Below are positions 27,677 through 35,716 of a stretch of DNA of 64,000 nucleotides, in pieces (the first letter of the stretch is position 1; each line of letters begins with the position of its first letter). The position numbers and the translations under genes are program-made. The notes below the pieces were generated by a model that was not told the origin of the DNA, did no database searches, and saw only the letters and a program-made list of their open reading frames with translations. Source of the DNA: an uncultured Aquimarina sp. (GTDB taxonomy: Bacteria > Bacteroidota > Bacteroidia > Flavobacteriales > Flavobacteriaceae); contig CANMSL010000016.1 of the NCBI GenBank assembly GCA_947500505.1, positions 37,556 to 101,555 on the forward strand. The letters are read 5' to 3'.

Positions 27677-28123
27677 ATGAAGAAGGAAGAAGTAGAAAAA
27701 TTATTGCACGATAAAGTAGAGGAGGGTGAGCATATTAGTCCGGTTTTGCCAGAAGGGATAAAAAACTACCTTATCGATATCGATGGAACCATAACAGAAG
27801 ATGTCCCTAACGAAGAACCAGAACGAATGGTTACGTGTGAACCATTTCCGGATGCATTGGTTACCTTGAATAAATGGTTTGACGAAGGTCATATTATATG
27901 CTTTTTTACATCTAGGACTGAGGATCACAGAGAAGTTACAGAGACCTGGTTAAAGAAACACGGATTCAAATATCATAGCCTCTTAATGGGAAAACCAAGG
28001 GGTGGAAATTATCATTGGATTGATAATCACCTTGTGAAAGCTACTCGTTATACCGGTAAGTTTACAGAATTGGTAGAAAGAGTGGTGACTATCGAAGTTT
28101 TTGACGATGGTAAACACGATTAA
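27677..28123 (+). CDS. HAD-like hydrolase domain protein
   Basis: A 148-residue protein with haloacid-dehalogenase-type motifs: motif I YLIDIDGTITEDVP (Asp34 and Asp36), motif II FFTSRTEDH, a lysine in MGKPRGG, and a motif IV-like WIDNHLV. There is essentially no cap domain. Relatives in this clade are sometimes labelled phosphoheptose isomerase, but no isomerase (SIS) features are visible. Phosphatase or phosphotransferase activity is inferred. It lies between the two Fe-S oxidoreductase genes, an arrangement that suggests a shared operon. Confidence 0.75.
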   Translation: MKKEEVEKLLHDKVEEGEHISPVLPEGIKNYLIDIDGTITEDVPNEEPERMVTCEPFPDALVTLNKWFDEGHIICFFTSRTEDHREVTETWLKKHGFKYHSLLMGKPRGGNYHWIDNHLVKATRYTGKFTELVERVVTIEVFDDGKHD

Positions 28124-28186
28124 ATATGATTTTTGTTTGATAAGTTTCTGATTTAAGAATAAAGGACATATAAATAGTACATACAT

Positions 28187-28978
28187 ATGAGTGAAACAGT
28201 AAAGGTGCCGACAATGGCAGAGTACATGGCTGAAGGAAAAAAACCGGAAGTTTTATTTTGGGTAGGATGTGCAGGAAGTTTTGACGATAGAGCTAAGAAA
28301 ATAACTAAGGCTTTTGTTAAATTGCTTCATAATGCCAATGTAGACTTTGCTGTATTAGGTACTGAGGAAAGCTGTACCGGCGATCCAGCCAAAAGGTCAG
28401 GGAATGAATTTTTGTTTCAGATGCAGGCTGTTACCAATATAGAAGTAATGAATGCTTACGAAATAAAAAAGGTAGTCACTGCCTGCCCCCATTGCTTTAA
28501 TACTTTAAAAAATGAGTACCCTGCATTAGGAGGCGACTATGAAGTAATGCACCATACACAATTTCTTAAGTCTTTGTTGGATGAAGGAAGATTAACAGTT
28601 GAAGGTGGAAAGTTTAAAGGAAAACGTATTACTTTCCACGATCCTTGTTACCTAGGTAGAGCAAATAATGTATATGAAGCACCTAGGGATCTCCTGAGAA
28701 AACTAGAGGTGGAGCTTATTGAGATGAAACGTTGCAAGCGAAACGGACTATGTTGCGGAGCTGGAGGCGCACAAATGTTCAAAGAACCGGAACCTGGCAT
28801 TAAAGATGTAAATATAGAAAGAACAGAAGATGCTCTCGAAACAAAACCTGATATCATTGCAGCCGGATGTCCTTTTTGTAATACGATGATGACAGACGGT
28901 GTAAAGAATAAAGAGAAAGAAGATAGTATTGAGGTGATGGACGTGGCAGAATTGATTGCAAATGCTCAAGATTTATAA
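28187..28978 (+). CDS. CCG-domain (Fe-S) oxidoreductase subunit, HdrB/GlcF-like
   Basis: A 263-residue soluble protein with two CCG-type cysteine clusters: FWVGCAGSFDD-ESCTGD-TACPHCFNTLKNEYP in the N-terminal half and FHDPCYLGR-CCGAGGAQMF-GCPFCNTMM in the C-terminal half. Such domains hold a non-cubane or [4Fe-4S] cluster in heterodisulfide reductase HdrB, GlcF and LutA. It likely pairs with the membrane Fe-S protein at 26288-27607 as a split HdrB/HdrC-type unit. The physiological substrate is unknown. A strong terminator follows. Confidence 0.88.
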   Translation: MSETVKVPTMAEYMAEGKKPEVLFWVGCAGSFDDRAKKITKAFVKLLHNANVDFAVLGTEESCTGDPAKRSGNEFLFQMQAVTNIEVMNAYEIKKVVTACPHCFNTLKNEYPALGGDYEVMHHTQFLKSLLDEGRLTVEGGKFKGKRITFHDPCYLGRANNVYEAPRDLLRKLEVELIEMKRCKRNGLCCGAGGAQMFKEPEPGIKDVNIERTEDALETKPDIIAAGCPFCNTMMTDGVKNKEKEDSIEVMDVAELIANAQDL

Positions 28979-29005
28979 AAAAATTAAGAAGTAAATAAAA
29001 TAATT

Positions 29006-29043
29006 AAAGAGTTGATATGTTTATTCATATTAACTCTTTTTTG
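29006..29043 (+). terminator. Intrinsic terminator after the CCG-domain gene
   Basis: A 14-base stem with one G-T pair (29006-29019 with 29026-29039) around a 6-base loop is followed by a run of T. It lies 28 bases past the stop and would end the amidase-to-CCG transcription unit. Confidence 0.85.
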
Positions 29044-29095
29044 TTGCAACAATTAGGAATAGTTTTTGTTATTTTAGAGAATAAAAAGAAAGCGG

Positions 29096-29581
29096 ATGTT
29101 AGTAGATTTTAATAAGTTGCCTGATACTTCAAGAATATGGATATATCAGGCTAATAGATCCTTCACTGTAGAGGAATTAGAAGAAATAAAAGAAAGATTG
29201 GATACCTTTATTACGCAATGGACTGCACACGGTTCTGATCTGAGAGCCGGGTACGACATAAAGTACAAAAGATTCATAACTATAGCATTGGATCAGGATA
29301 TGAATCAGGCAACAGGCTGTTCTATAGATGCATCAGTGCATTTTATTCAGAAATTAGAAAACGATTATAAAGTAGATTTAATGGATAAAATGAATGTTTC
29401 CTATAAACAAGGTGAGTACGTCGCTTATAAATCGCTTACTGATTTTAGAAAGATGGCAAAAAATAAATCTGTATCCCCAAACACCATAGTATTTAATAAC
29501 CTGGTTACTAACATTGCTGAATATAAAACAGGTTGGGAAGTTCCTGCCAAAGAAAGTTGGCATAACCGTTTTTTAAACTAG
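29096..29581 (+). CDS. Conserved Bacteroidota protein of unknown function
   Basis: A 161-residue soluble protein beginning MLVDFNKLPDTSRIWIYQANR and ending with TGWEVPAKESWHNRF. The pattern is that of a small alpha/beta protein conserved across Flavobacteriia in this same neighbourhood. Homologues are often labelled ABC transporter ATPase, but no Walker A, Walker B or ABC signature is visible, so I do not use that name. The GH3 fusion gene starts 7 bases after its stop, so the two are co-transcribed. Confidence 0.75.
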   Translation: MLVDFNKLPDTSRIWIYQANRSFTVEELEEIKERLDTFITQWTAHGSDLRAGYDIKYKRFITIALDQDMNQATGCSIDASVHFIQKLENDYKVDLMDKMNVSYKQGEYVAYKSLTDFRKMAKNKSVSPNTIVFNNLVTNIAEYKTGWEVPAKESWHNRFLN

Positions 29582-29588
29582 TTTATTT

Positions 29589-32500
29589 GTGCGATATATT
29601 TTTACGAAATACATTCTCTGTATTATTTTTATTTTCACAATACCGGCTTTTTCCCAACAGTCCGATACTATCCAGATAGAAGAGACTGTCAATGAAAATC
29701 AAGCAGATTCTCTTACACTTACTTTTCATATAGATGAAGGCCCTTTAGACCCTCTTGTTGTCAAAAAAGAATATAACGCTCAGAGATTGTGGGTGGACAG
29801 TATTTATAACAGGATGACTTTAAAAGAAAAAGTCGGACAGCTTTTTATGGTGGATGTTTTTTCTTCAAAATCTAAAAAAGAAACTGATAAAATAAAGAAA
29901 CTAATTGAAGAATTTCACATAGGCGGAATTATCTTTTCTAAGGGAGGGCCCAAACGGCAGGCAAAATTAAATAATGAGTACCAGGAACTTTCTAAAATTC
30001 CTTTACTGATTGGCATGGACGCAGAATGGGGGCTGGCTATGCGATTAGATTCTACAAAAGCTTTTCCTTGGAATATGACATTAGGAGCAATTCAGGATAA
30101 TAATTTAATCGAAGAAACAGGAAGACAAATAGCTAAACATTGTAAACGATTAGGTGTTCATATTAATTTTGCCCCGGTTGTGGATATGAATACTAATCCT
30201 GATAATCCTATAATTGGAAACCGTTGTTTCGGGGAGGATAAGGATATTGTCACAGAAAAAGCATTAGCCTTTATGAAAGGAATGCAGCAAGAAGGTGTAT
30301 TGGCAAGTGCAAAGCATTTTCCCGGTCACGGAGACACAGATAGTGATTCTCATAAAACCTTACCAACCATAACTTTTGACCAAAAAAGAATTGACAGTAT
30401 AGAACTATACCCCTATCGTAAATTAATCGCGGATGGATTATCAAGTGTTATGGTTGCACACCTTAACATTCCTAGTTTAGAGCCCAGGTCAGGATATCCT
30501 TCTTCAATTTCTAAAAATGTGGTGACTAATATTTTACAGGATAGTTTAGGTTTTAAAGGGTTAATTATTACCGATGCGTTAAATATGAAAGGAGCATCCG
30601 ATTTTAAAGCCCCCGGTGATATTGACCTTGCTGCATTTAAAGCAGGAAATGATATTCTGTTAATATCAGAAGATGTACCATTAGCATCACAAAAAATTAT
30701 TTCTGCATATTATTCAGGTGAAATCACGGAACAGCGGTTATCACGTTCTGTTAAAAAGATTTTATTAGCAAAATATAAAGCAGGGCTTCATAACTATAAA
30801 CCAGTTAAAACGGAATATCTTATAGAAGAGCTTAACAGCATAGCGAATGAGATATTACATAATGAACTTGTAGAGAATTCCTTAACTCTGATTAAAAATG
30901 ATCGGGCAATTTTGCCTGTTAAAAATTTGGATCTTAAAAAGGTAGCTTATGTATCCCTTGGCGATGATTCTGGAGAGGTGTTTTTAGATGCATTAAATAA
31001 GTATACAAAGGTGGATTGGGTTAAAGGAAATCAATTACCTGATATTTTAGATCAATTACGTAACTATAATTACGTAATTGTTGGTTTGCATAAATCAAAC
31101 GATAATCCTTGGAAAGATTATAAATTTAAAGATAAAGAGTTGGTGTGGTTGTATGAAATAGCAAGGCTCAATAACACTGTTTTAACTGTGTTTTCTCGTC
31201 CTTATGCAATGCTCGATTTACAAACGACCACAAATTTTGAAGGTATTTTAATGGCATACCAAAATAGCCCGATTGTTCAGCAAAAAGCGGCACAATTACT
31301 TTTTGGAGCTATAGAAGCAAAAGGAAAGCTTCCGGTAAGTTTGGGTGAAGAGTTTCCATTGGGAACCGGATTAGAGACCAGATCTTTAAAACGACTTACC
31401 TATGGAATACCCGAAACCGTAGGTATGAACTCGCATAAGCTAGAACGTATTGATTCCATAGTAAATATTGCACTTAGAGAAGAAATGACACCAGGTTTGC
31501 AATTAGTAGTTGCTAGAAAGGGTAAAGTGATTTTTGATAAAAACTATGGATATCATACATATGCGAAGTCAAGAAAGGTTAAAGGTTCTGATATTTATGA
31601 CCTTGCTTCCTTGACCAAAATTCTTTCTACATTACCGTTAACTATGGAGCTCAAGGACAAAGGTATTTTAACTTTAGACACTCGTGTAGGAGAGATGTTA
31701 CCTTCTTTTAGCGAATCTAATAAAAAAGATATTACGGTCCGATCAATGTTATCCCATTATGCACGCTTAAGAGCCTGGATTCCTTTTTATCTTAAAACGT
31801 TGGATACAGTCACCTCAAGGCCCGATAAGAAATATTATAGAAATAAACGTTCTGATGAATTTAATATTAAAGTGACTGGTAATTTGTATCTAAGAAGTGA
31901 TATGAAAGATTCTCTTATGTTGCGAATCAAGGATAGCGAATTACGTAATAGACTTAGTTATAAATATAGTGACCTTCCTTATTACCTGATGAAATCATTT
32001 ATAGAAGAGCATTATGGAAATAATTTGGATGCACTGACACAACAACATTTTTACAGAGCAATCGGGGCAAATAATATGGGGTATTTACCTTTAGATAAAT
32101 TTAATAAAAAACGTATCATACCTACAGAAGACGATCAGGTATTTAGAAAAGAGGTCATTCTTGGATATGTGCACGATCAGGGAGCGGCTATGTTTGGTGG
32201 AATCGGAGGTCATGCCGGATTATTTGCAAATGCAAATGATGTCGCCAAGATTATGCAGATGTATCTTAATGGTGGGTATTATGGAGGTAAACAATATATC
32301 AATAGTCAGACTATTGCAGAATTCAATACATGCACTTATTGCGAGGATGATGTACGAAGAGGTATTGGTTTCGATAAACCTCAATTAGGTGAGGTAGGTC
32401 CAACTTGTGGTTGTATCTCCAAGGACAGTTATGGACACAGCGGTTTTACAGGTACTTTTACGTGGGCAGATCCGGAAGAAGAAATTATTTACGTATTCTT

Positions 32501-32600
32501 AAGTAATCGTACCTTTCCTGATTCTGCTAATCGTAAGTTGATATCTAATGATATAAGGTCAGAAATACAACGTTTGATTTATGAAGCGATTAACTACTAG
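29589..32600 (+). CDS. GH3 glycoside hydrolase-beta-lactamase-like serine hydrolase fusion
   Basis: A 1003-residue secreted protein from a GTG start, with a signal peptide ending near residue 22. Residues about 50-390 form a GH3 N-terminal domain of the NagZ type: KHFPGHGDTDSDSH holds the His-Asp acid/base loop and LIITDALNM the nucleophile Asp329. A GH3 C-terminal-like domain follows (about 420-590). From about 610 there is a beta-lactamase/PBP-like domain with SLTK (Ser674, Lys677), a YSD element and HSGFTGT. It probably trims peptidoglycan-derived sugars and peptides in the periplasm (inference). Confidence 0.9.
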   Translation: MRYIFTKYILCIIFIFTIPAFSQQSDTIQIEETVNENQADSLTLTFHIDEGPLDPLVVKKEYNAQRLWVDSIYNRMTLKEKVGQLFMVDVFSSKSKKETDKIKKLIEEFHIGGIIFSKGGPKRQAKLNNEYQELSKIPLLIGMDAEWGLAMRLDSTKAFPWNMTLGAIQDNNLIEETGRQIAKHCKRLGVHINFAPVVDMNTNPDNPIIGNRCFGEDKDIVTEKALAFMKGMQQEGVLASAKHFPGHGDTDSDSHKTLPTITFDQKRIDSIELYPYRKLIADGLSSVMVAHLNIPSLEPRSGYPSSISKNVVTNILQDSLGFKGLIITDALNMKGASDFKAPGDIDLAAFKAGNDILLISEDVPLASQKIISAYYSGEITEQRLSRSVKKILLAKYKAGLHNYKPVKTEYLIEELNSIANEILHNELVENSLTLIKNDRAILPVKNLDLKKVAYVSLGDDSGEVFLDALNKYTKVDWVKGNQLPDILDQLRNYNYVIVGLHKSNDNPWKDYKFKDKELVWLYEIARLNNTVLTVFSRPYAMLDLQTTTNFEGILMAYQNSPIVQQKAAQLLFGAIEAKGKLPVSLGEEFPLGTGLETRSLKRLTYGIPETVGMNSHKLERIDSIVNIALREEMTPGLQLVVARKGKVIFDKNYGYHTYAKSRKVKGSDIYDLASLTKILSTLPLTMELKDKGILTLDTRVGEMLPSFSESNKKDITVRSMLSHYARLRAWIPFYLKTLDTVTSRPDKKYYRNKRSDEFNIKVTGNLYLRSDMKDSLMLRIKDSELRNRLSYKYSDLPYYLMKSFIEEHYGNNLDALTQQHFYRAIGANNMGYLPLDKFNKKRIIPTEDDQVFRKEVILGYVHDQGAAMFGGIGGHAGLFANANDVAKIMQMYLNGGYYGGKQYINSQTIAEFNTCTYCEDDVRRGIGFDKPQLGEVGPTCGCISKDSYGHSGFTGTFTWADPEEEIIYVFLSNRTFPDSANRKLISNDIRSEIQRLIYEAINY

Positions 32601-32636
32601 CTAAATTAATGTAAAGATACTGTAAAAGTTAATAAA

Positions 32637-33539
32637 ATGAATACAACAGTTTCGGAGAAAGGAGCATCATTTTCCAGAATAGTAGCAGGATGCATGAACT
32701 GGGGAGAATGGGGAGCGAATTTAACCATTAAACAATCTCGAAAATTAATTGAGGATTGTTTATCCATCGGAATAACTACCTTTGATCATGCAGATATCTA
32801 TGGAGATTACACTACCGAAACTTTATTCGGAAATGCAATTAAGGGTAGCAAATCACTTAGAGAGAAGATTCAGTTGGTAACTAAATGTGGTATTAGGTTG
32901 GTATCTCCAAATAGACCTGACAATCTCATAAAGTCTTATAAAACAACAAAGAAATATATTATAGAATCTGCTGAACAATCACTTAAAAATTTACAGACAG
33001 ATCATATAGATATGTTATTGATTCATAGACCAAGTCCTCTGATGGATCCCTTGCACATAGCTGAAGCTTTTGGCGAGTTGAAATTAAGCGGAAAAGTACT
33101 GCGTTTTGGGGTTTCTAATTTTACTGCGAATCAGTTTGCGATGCTAAACACTTTTTTTCCCTTAGAGACAAATCAGATAGAGGTCTCACCATTACATTTA
33201 GATCCATTTATAGATGGAACTTTGGATCAATGTATTATGCATAAAATCAAACCAATGGCCTATTCAACATTCAGTGGTGGTAAATTCTTTTCAAAACAAC
33301 CTGATGAAAAAGTTGTAAGAATAAATAAGGTTGTTAGTGAGTTAGTGGATAAATATAATGTATCTGCCGATCAAGTATTAACATCCTGGTTGTTAAAACA
33401 TCCTTCGGGTATGTTACCTGTTATTGGAACCACTAAAATAAATCGAATTAAATCTGTTGTAGATTCCATAACAGTAAAAATTACTGACCAGGAGTGGTTC
33501 AGAATATGGGAAGCTTCTACAGGAAAGGAGGTAGCCTAA
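32637..33539 (+). CDS. Aldo/keto reductase family oxidoreductase
   Basis: A 300-residue TIM-barrel protein of the YdhF-like aldo/keto reductase group. The catalytic tetrad can be read in order: Asp and Tyr in FDHADIYGDYTTE (about residues 49-55), Lys in LVTKCGI and His in MLLIHRPSPLMDP. C-terminal SGGKFFS and TTKIN-RIKSV blocks form the NADPH-binding end. The physiological carbonyl substrate is unknown. It follows the GH3 fusion by 36 bases on the same strand and may be part of the same transcript. Confidence 0.9.
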   Translation: MNTTVSEKGASFSRIVAGCMNWGEWGANLTIKQSRKLIEDCLSIGITTFDHADIYGDYTTETLFGNAIKGSKSLREKIQLVTKCGIRLVSPNRPDNLIKSYKTTKKYIIESAEQSLKNLQTDHIDMLLIHRPSPLMDPLHIAEAFGELKLSGKVLRFGVSNFTANQFAMLNTFFPLETNQIEVSPLHLDPFIDGTLDQCIMHKIKPMAYSTFSGGKFFSKQPDEKVVRINKVVSELVDKYNVSADQVLTSWLLKHPSGMLPVIGTTKINRIKSVVDSITVKITDQEWFRIWEASTGKEVA

Positions 33540-33983
33540 TAATTTCTTATGATCAGAAGTCTAAATAACGCTTCGTTTCAGCTTCAATTCATAAATTTTT
33601 CAAATAAAAACTAAAAAAATTGAGAAATAGGGGTAACAAAACAATTACTTAAGACACTTTTATATAGTAATAGTTTAGTTTGATGATTAAAGGTAGGCAT
33701 ATATCATGCTAATATATTACTTAGAAATCAACGACTACGGTTACATAGGGGTATGTGTTCCGTAGTCAGATTTTAAGCTGAAGATTATGGACACAAGAAA
33801 TGTATATAACTATGCTTAAAATGTTAATAAATTACGGGAAAACTGTTTGTTTATTATTTTTTTGTACATTTAGCAGGCTTATTAATTGATCTTTATATGA
33901 TTTTATCCAGAACTAACAAATCATAATGAATTAAACATAACCACAAATCGTCATAACTTTAAACCTCACACCCCCTCCCAACG
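33540..33983. other. 444-base intergenic region with long hairpin
   Basis: No gene is seen here. The main structure is the two-tier hairpin at 33733-33767, about 215 bases upstream of the H-box membrane protein gene. The rest is AT-rich with long T and A runs near 33841-33870; no full promoter consensus was found. Confidence 0.6.
33733..33767. promoter_or_regulatory. Two-tier inverted repeat, possible operator or RNA hairpin
   Basis: GACTACGG (33733-33740) and CCGTAGTC (33760-33767) are perfect inverted arms. Inside them ACATA (33743-33747) and TATGT (33752-33756) pair around GGGG. No T-tract follows, so it is not an intrinsic terminator. It may be a protein-binding site or leader structure for the downstream gene. 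Confidence 0.5.
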
Positions 33984-34436
33984 ATGAATAATTACAAACT
34001 TACAATCATAGGATTGTCAATATCTGTTTTCGTCTATTTTACAGCTGTTTTTTTAGAAATCGATCTTTACGAAAAATTACTAATGTTCTTAGCTACCTTA
34101 GAACAACACGAGTTTGATAAATTTATTATTCCTTTATTAATTTTTTCAGTCTTTTTGGTATTCGATATGCGTAGACGTGTCAAAAAAATAAAATTGGAAA
34201 ATGCAAAATTGAAAATATACAAAGCAATGCTTTCTTCTAGCCACCATATCCTGAATAATTTTATATATCAGATGGATATATTTAAGATTACCGCGGAGGA
34301 TACTCCTGGTTTTGATGCCAGGACATTAGCTTACTACGAAGATATCATCAGCAATACCTCACACCAGATTCATTCACTTAGTAACTTGTCTAGTATAGAT
34401 GAATATTCTATACGTACTTCGGTAATGACAGGATAA
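33984..34436 (+). CDS. Short membrane protein with histidine-kinase-like H-box, no ATPase domain
   Basis: A 150-residue protein with two transmembrane helices (about residues 5-25 and 45-61). A short basic linker and coiled-coil segment (KKIKLENAKLKIYKAM) follow, then a helix MLSSSHHILNNFIYQMDIF whose His87/His88 and LNN pattern resembles the phosphoacceptor (DHp) helix of histidine kinases and Spo0B-like phosphotransferases. A second helix (EDIISNTSHQIHSLSNLSS) could complete a DHp hairpin. There is no N, G1 or G2 box, so it cannot be a complete kinase. Function is inference; a phosphorelay or dimer partner is possible. Confidence 0.55.
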   Translation: MNNYKLTIIGLSISVFVYFTAVFLEIDLYEKLLMFLATLEQHEFDKFIIPLLIFSVFLVFDMRRRVKKIKLENAKLKIYKAMLSSSHHILNNFIYQMDIFKITAEDTPGFDARTLAYYEDIISNTSHQIHSLSNLSSIDEYSIRTSVMTG

Positions 34437-34525
34437 TCATAGAAATCTTTTTATATTCACTTATCGAAATAACATATAACTGAAGCTATGTTTATTTATA
34501 CTCTTATGGTGACCAATTTACTTAG

Positions 34526-34636
34526 GTTGTAATTTTATCAAAATTGGCATCGATAGCTTTTACCAACTTTAAAATAGAAGAATTAGAGGCAGTTGATTGT
34601 TTTTATATCGAGAAGAGTTTACGATACTTATATTAG
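34526..34636 (+). pseudogene. Possible C-terminal relic of an unidentified gene
   Basis: A 36-codon open stretch between stops reads with normal protein character (KLASIAFTNFKIEELEAVD, then FYIEKSLRYLY and a stop) but lacks any start codon or upstream body. The parent family is not recognised. Confidence 0.25.
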
Positions 34637-34740
34637 TAAAAATCACTGTTGTGTTATTATGAAATAAGGGTGCGACTAGAATAGCATAGTTCACCTAAAT
34701 AGAAGAAAGTAGGTAAACTAGCTGTTTCCAGATATTTTAT

Positions 34741-34803
34741 AAAGAGGCTGTATAAAGATATGTAAGTTTAAAAATAACACTTTACTATTTTATACAACCT
34801 CTT
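34741..34803 (-). terminator. Possible terminator of the leader-peptide gene
   Basis: AAAGAGGCTGTATAAA (34741-34756) pairs with the segment ending at 34803 (TTTATACAACCTCTT) with one mismatch, around a loop of roughly 30 bases. It lies just past the minus-strand peptide gene stop. The long loop and weak T-tract make terminator function uncertain. Confidence 0.35.
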
Positions 34804-34831
34804 CATGTTTACTAAAAGCTAATTAATTCTC

Positions 34832-35026
34832 TTAATTGAACTGACATACTCTATATGATGAAAAAGGAGAGTTTCTACATGATACATCTCCAGGCCCTAA
34901 AAATGGAGAAAGATTCCAACAGTCTGCATTGGTGTTACATCGTCTTCCTGCTACAGATCCTCCGTTAATTTTTCTTTGTTGCTCTTTAGTAAGAGAGTTG
35001 CCTAAATTTTTGATTTTGTTAATCAT
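34832..35026 (-). CDS. Double-glycine leader peptide with four-cysteine core (bacteriocin/RiPP-like precursor)
   Basis: A 64-residue peptide whose first 23 residues are a typical leader of Bacteroidota natural-product precursors: MINKIKNLGNSLTKEQQRKI then NGG (Gly22-Gly23), with the L-T-K-E-Q-Q-K-I pattern preceding the double glycine. Processing after Gly23 would release a 41-residue core with cysteines at 30, 36, 50 and 61 (C-x5-C-x13-C-x10-C), rich in Asn, Ser, Arg and Pro. No adjacent PCAT transporter, radical SAM or LanB/LanM enzyme is present. The core might therefore be a disulfide-bonded bacteriocin or signal exported by a distant transporter (inference). Confidence 0.75.
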   Translation of the reverse strand: MINKIKNLGNSLTKEQQRKINGGSVAGRRCNTNADCWNLSPFLGPGDVSCRNSPFSSYRVCQFN

Positions 35027-35172
35027 ACTATAAGTTTTATGAATTAGATTTCTCTAATGTAAATTCTTTAGTATAGTGAAAGTTGCATTTGTGGAATTTC
35101 GACAGCATATTGTGGACAAAAGACATCTCCCTAATGATTATCTTAATTTCAAGTGATCTTGGAAAATTGAAC

Positions 35173-35715
35173 TTAAGAAGATTTCTCGAAAAAACTAAAG
35201 ACAGAGCCTCCGTATTTGCGTGCATTTCTAAAATTAGACAAAGTATCTAGTTTAGTATGTTTGGAGTGTTCTATGATCAATAAACCACCTTCATTTAGTA
35301 AATTTTTTTCAAAAACCAATTCGGCAATTTTGGCAAATTGTTCATTTGTGAAATCATAAGGCGGATCCGCAAAGATAATATCAGACTTTCGTTTTACTTT
35401 TTCCAGGTAGCTATATACATCACTTTTGATAGTTTCGATATTAAAATCAAGCTCTTTAGAAATACTTTTGATATAACTCACACATCCATAGTTGGTATCC
35501 ACAGCCGTTATATTTTCTGAACCACGCGATGCAAATTCATAGCTAATATTTCCTGTGCCTGCAAAAAGATCTAACAGCGTAACCTGAGAAAATATAAAAT
35601 GATGGTTAAGAATATTAAACAATCCTTCTTTGGCCATATCAGTGGTTGGTCTCACGGGTAATTTTTTTGGAGCTTGTAATCGTTTTCCTTTATATTTTCC
35701 GGATATAATACGCAT
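35173..35715 (-). CDS. rsmD: 16S rRNA (guanine(966)-N(2))-methyltransferase RsmD
   Basis: A 180-residue class I methyltransferase. Family blocks are MRIISGKYKGKRLQAP at the start, RPTTDMAKEGLFNIL, the SAM-binding LLDLFAGTGNISYEFASRG, and the catalytic N6/N2-type IIFADPPYDF motif. It modifies G966 of 16S rRNA during small-subunit assembly. The gene starts one base after the DUF3822 stop, so the two are co-transcribed, as is usual in Flavobacteriia. Confidence 0.93.
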   Translation of the reverse strand: MRIISGKYKGKRLQAPKKLPVRPTTDMAKEGLFNILNHHFIFSQVTLLDLFAGTGNISYEFASRGSENITAVDTNYGCVSYIKSISKELDFNIETIKSDVYSYLEKVKRKSDIIFADPPYDFTNEQFAKIAELVFEKNLLNEGGLLIIEHSKHTKLDTLSNFRNARKYGGSVFSFFEKSS

Positions 35716-35716
35716 A

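Larger units (their letters stand above)
34437..34831. other. 395-base gap with relic and hairpins
   Basis: This stretch between the H-box protein gene and the leader-peptide gene contains a 36-codon protein-like relic (34526-34636). It also has an imperfect inverted repeat (34687-34696 with 34711-34720) and a long-loop hairpin next to the peptide gene stop (34741-34803). No intact gene was found. Confidence 0.55.

Noticed and set aside
27677..28123. Phosphoheptose isomerase
   Set aside because: No SIS-domain features; the motifs are those of a HAD phosphatase.
29096..29581. ABC transporter ATPase
   Set aside because: The name is common for homologues, but there is no Walker A, Walker B or ABC signature in the 161 residues.
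35037..35225. Minus-strand 62-codon open frame between the leader peptide and rsmD
   Set aside because: It overlaps the rsmD 3' end in another frame, has no signal, leader or family character, and its composition is not protein-like.
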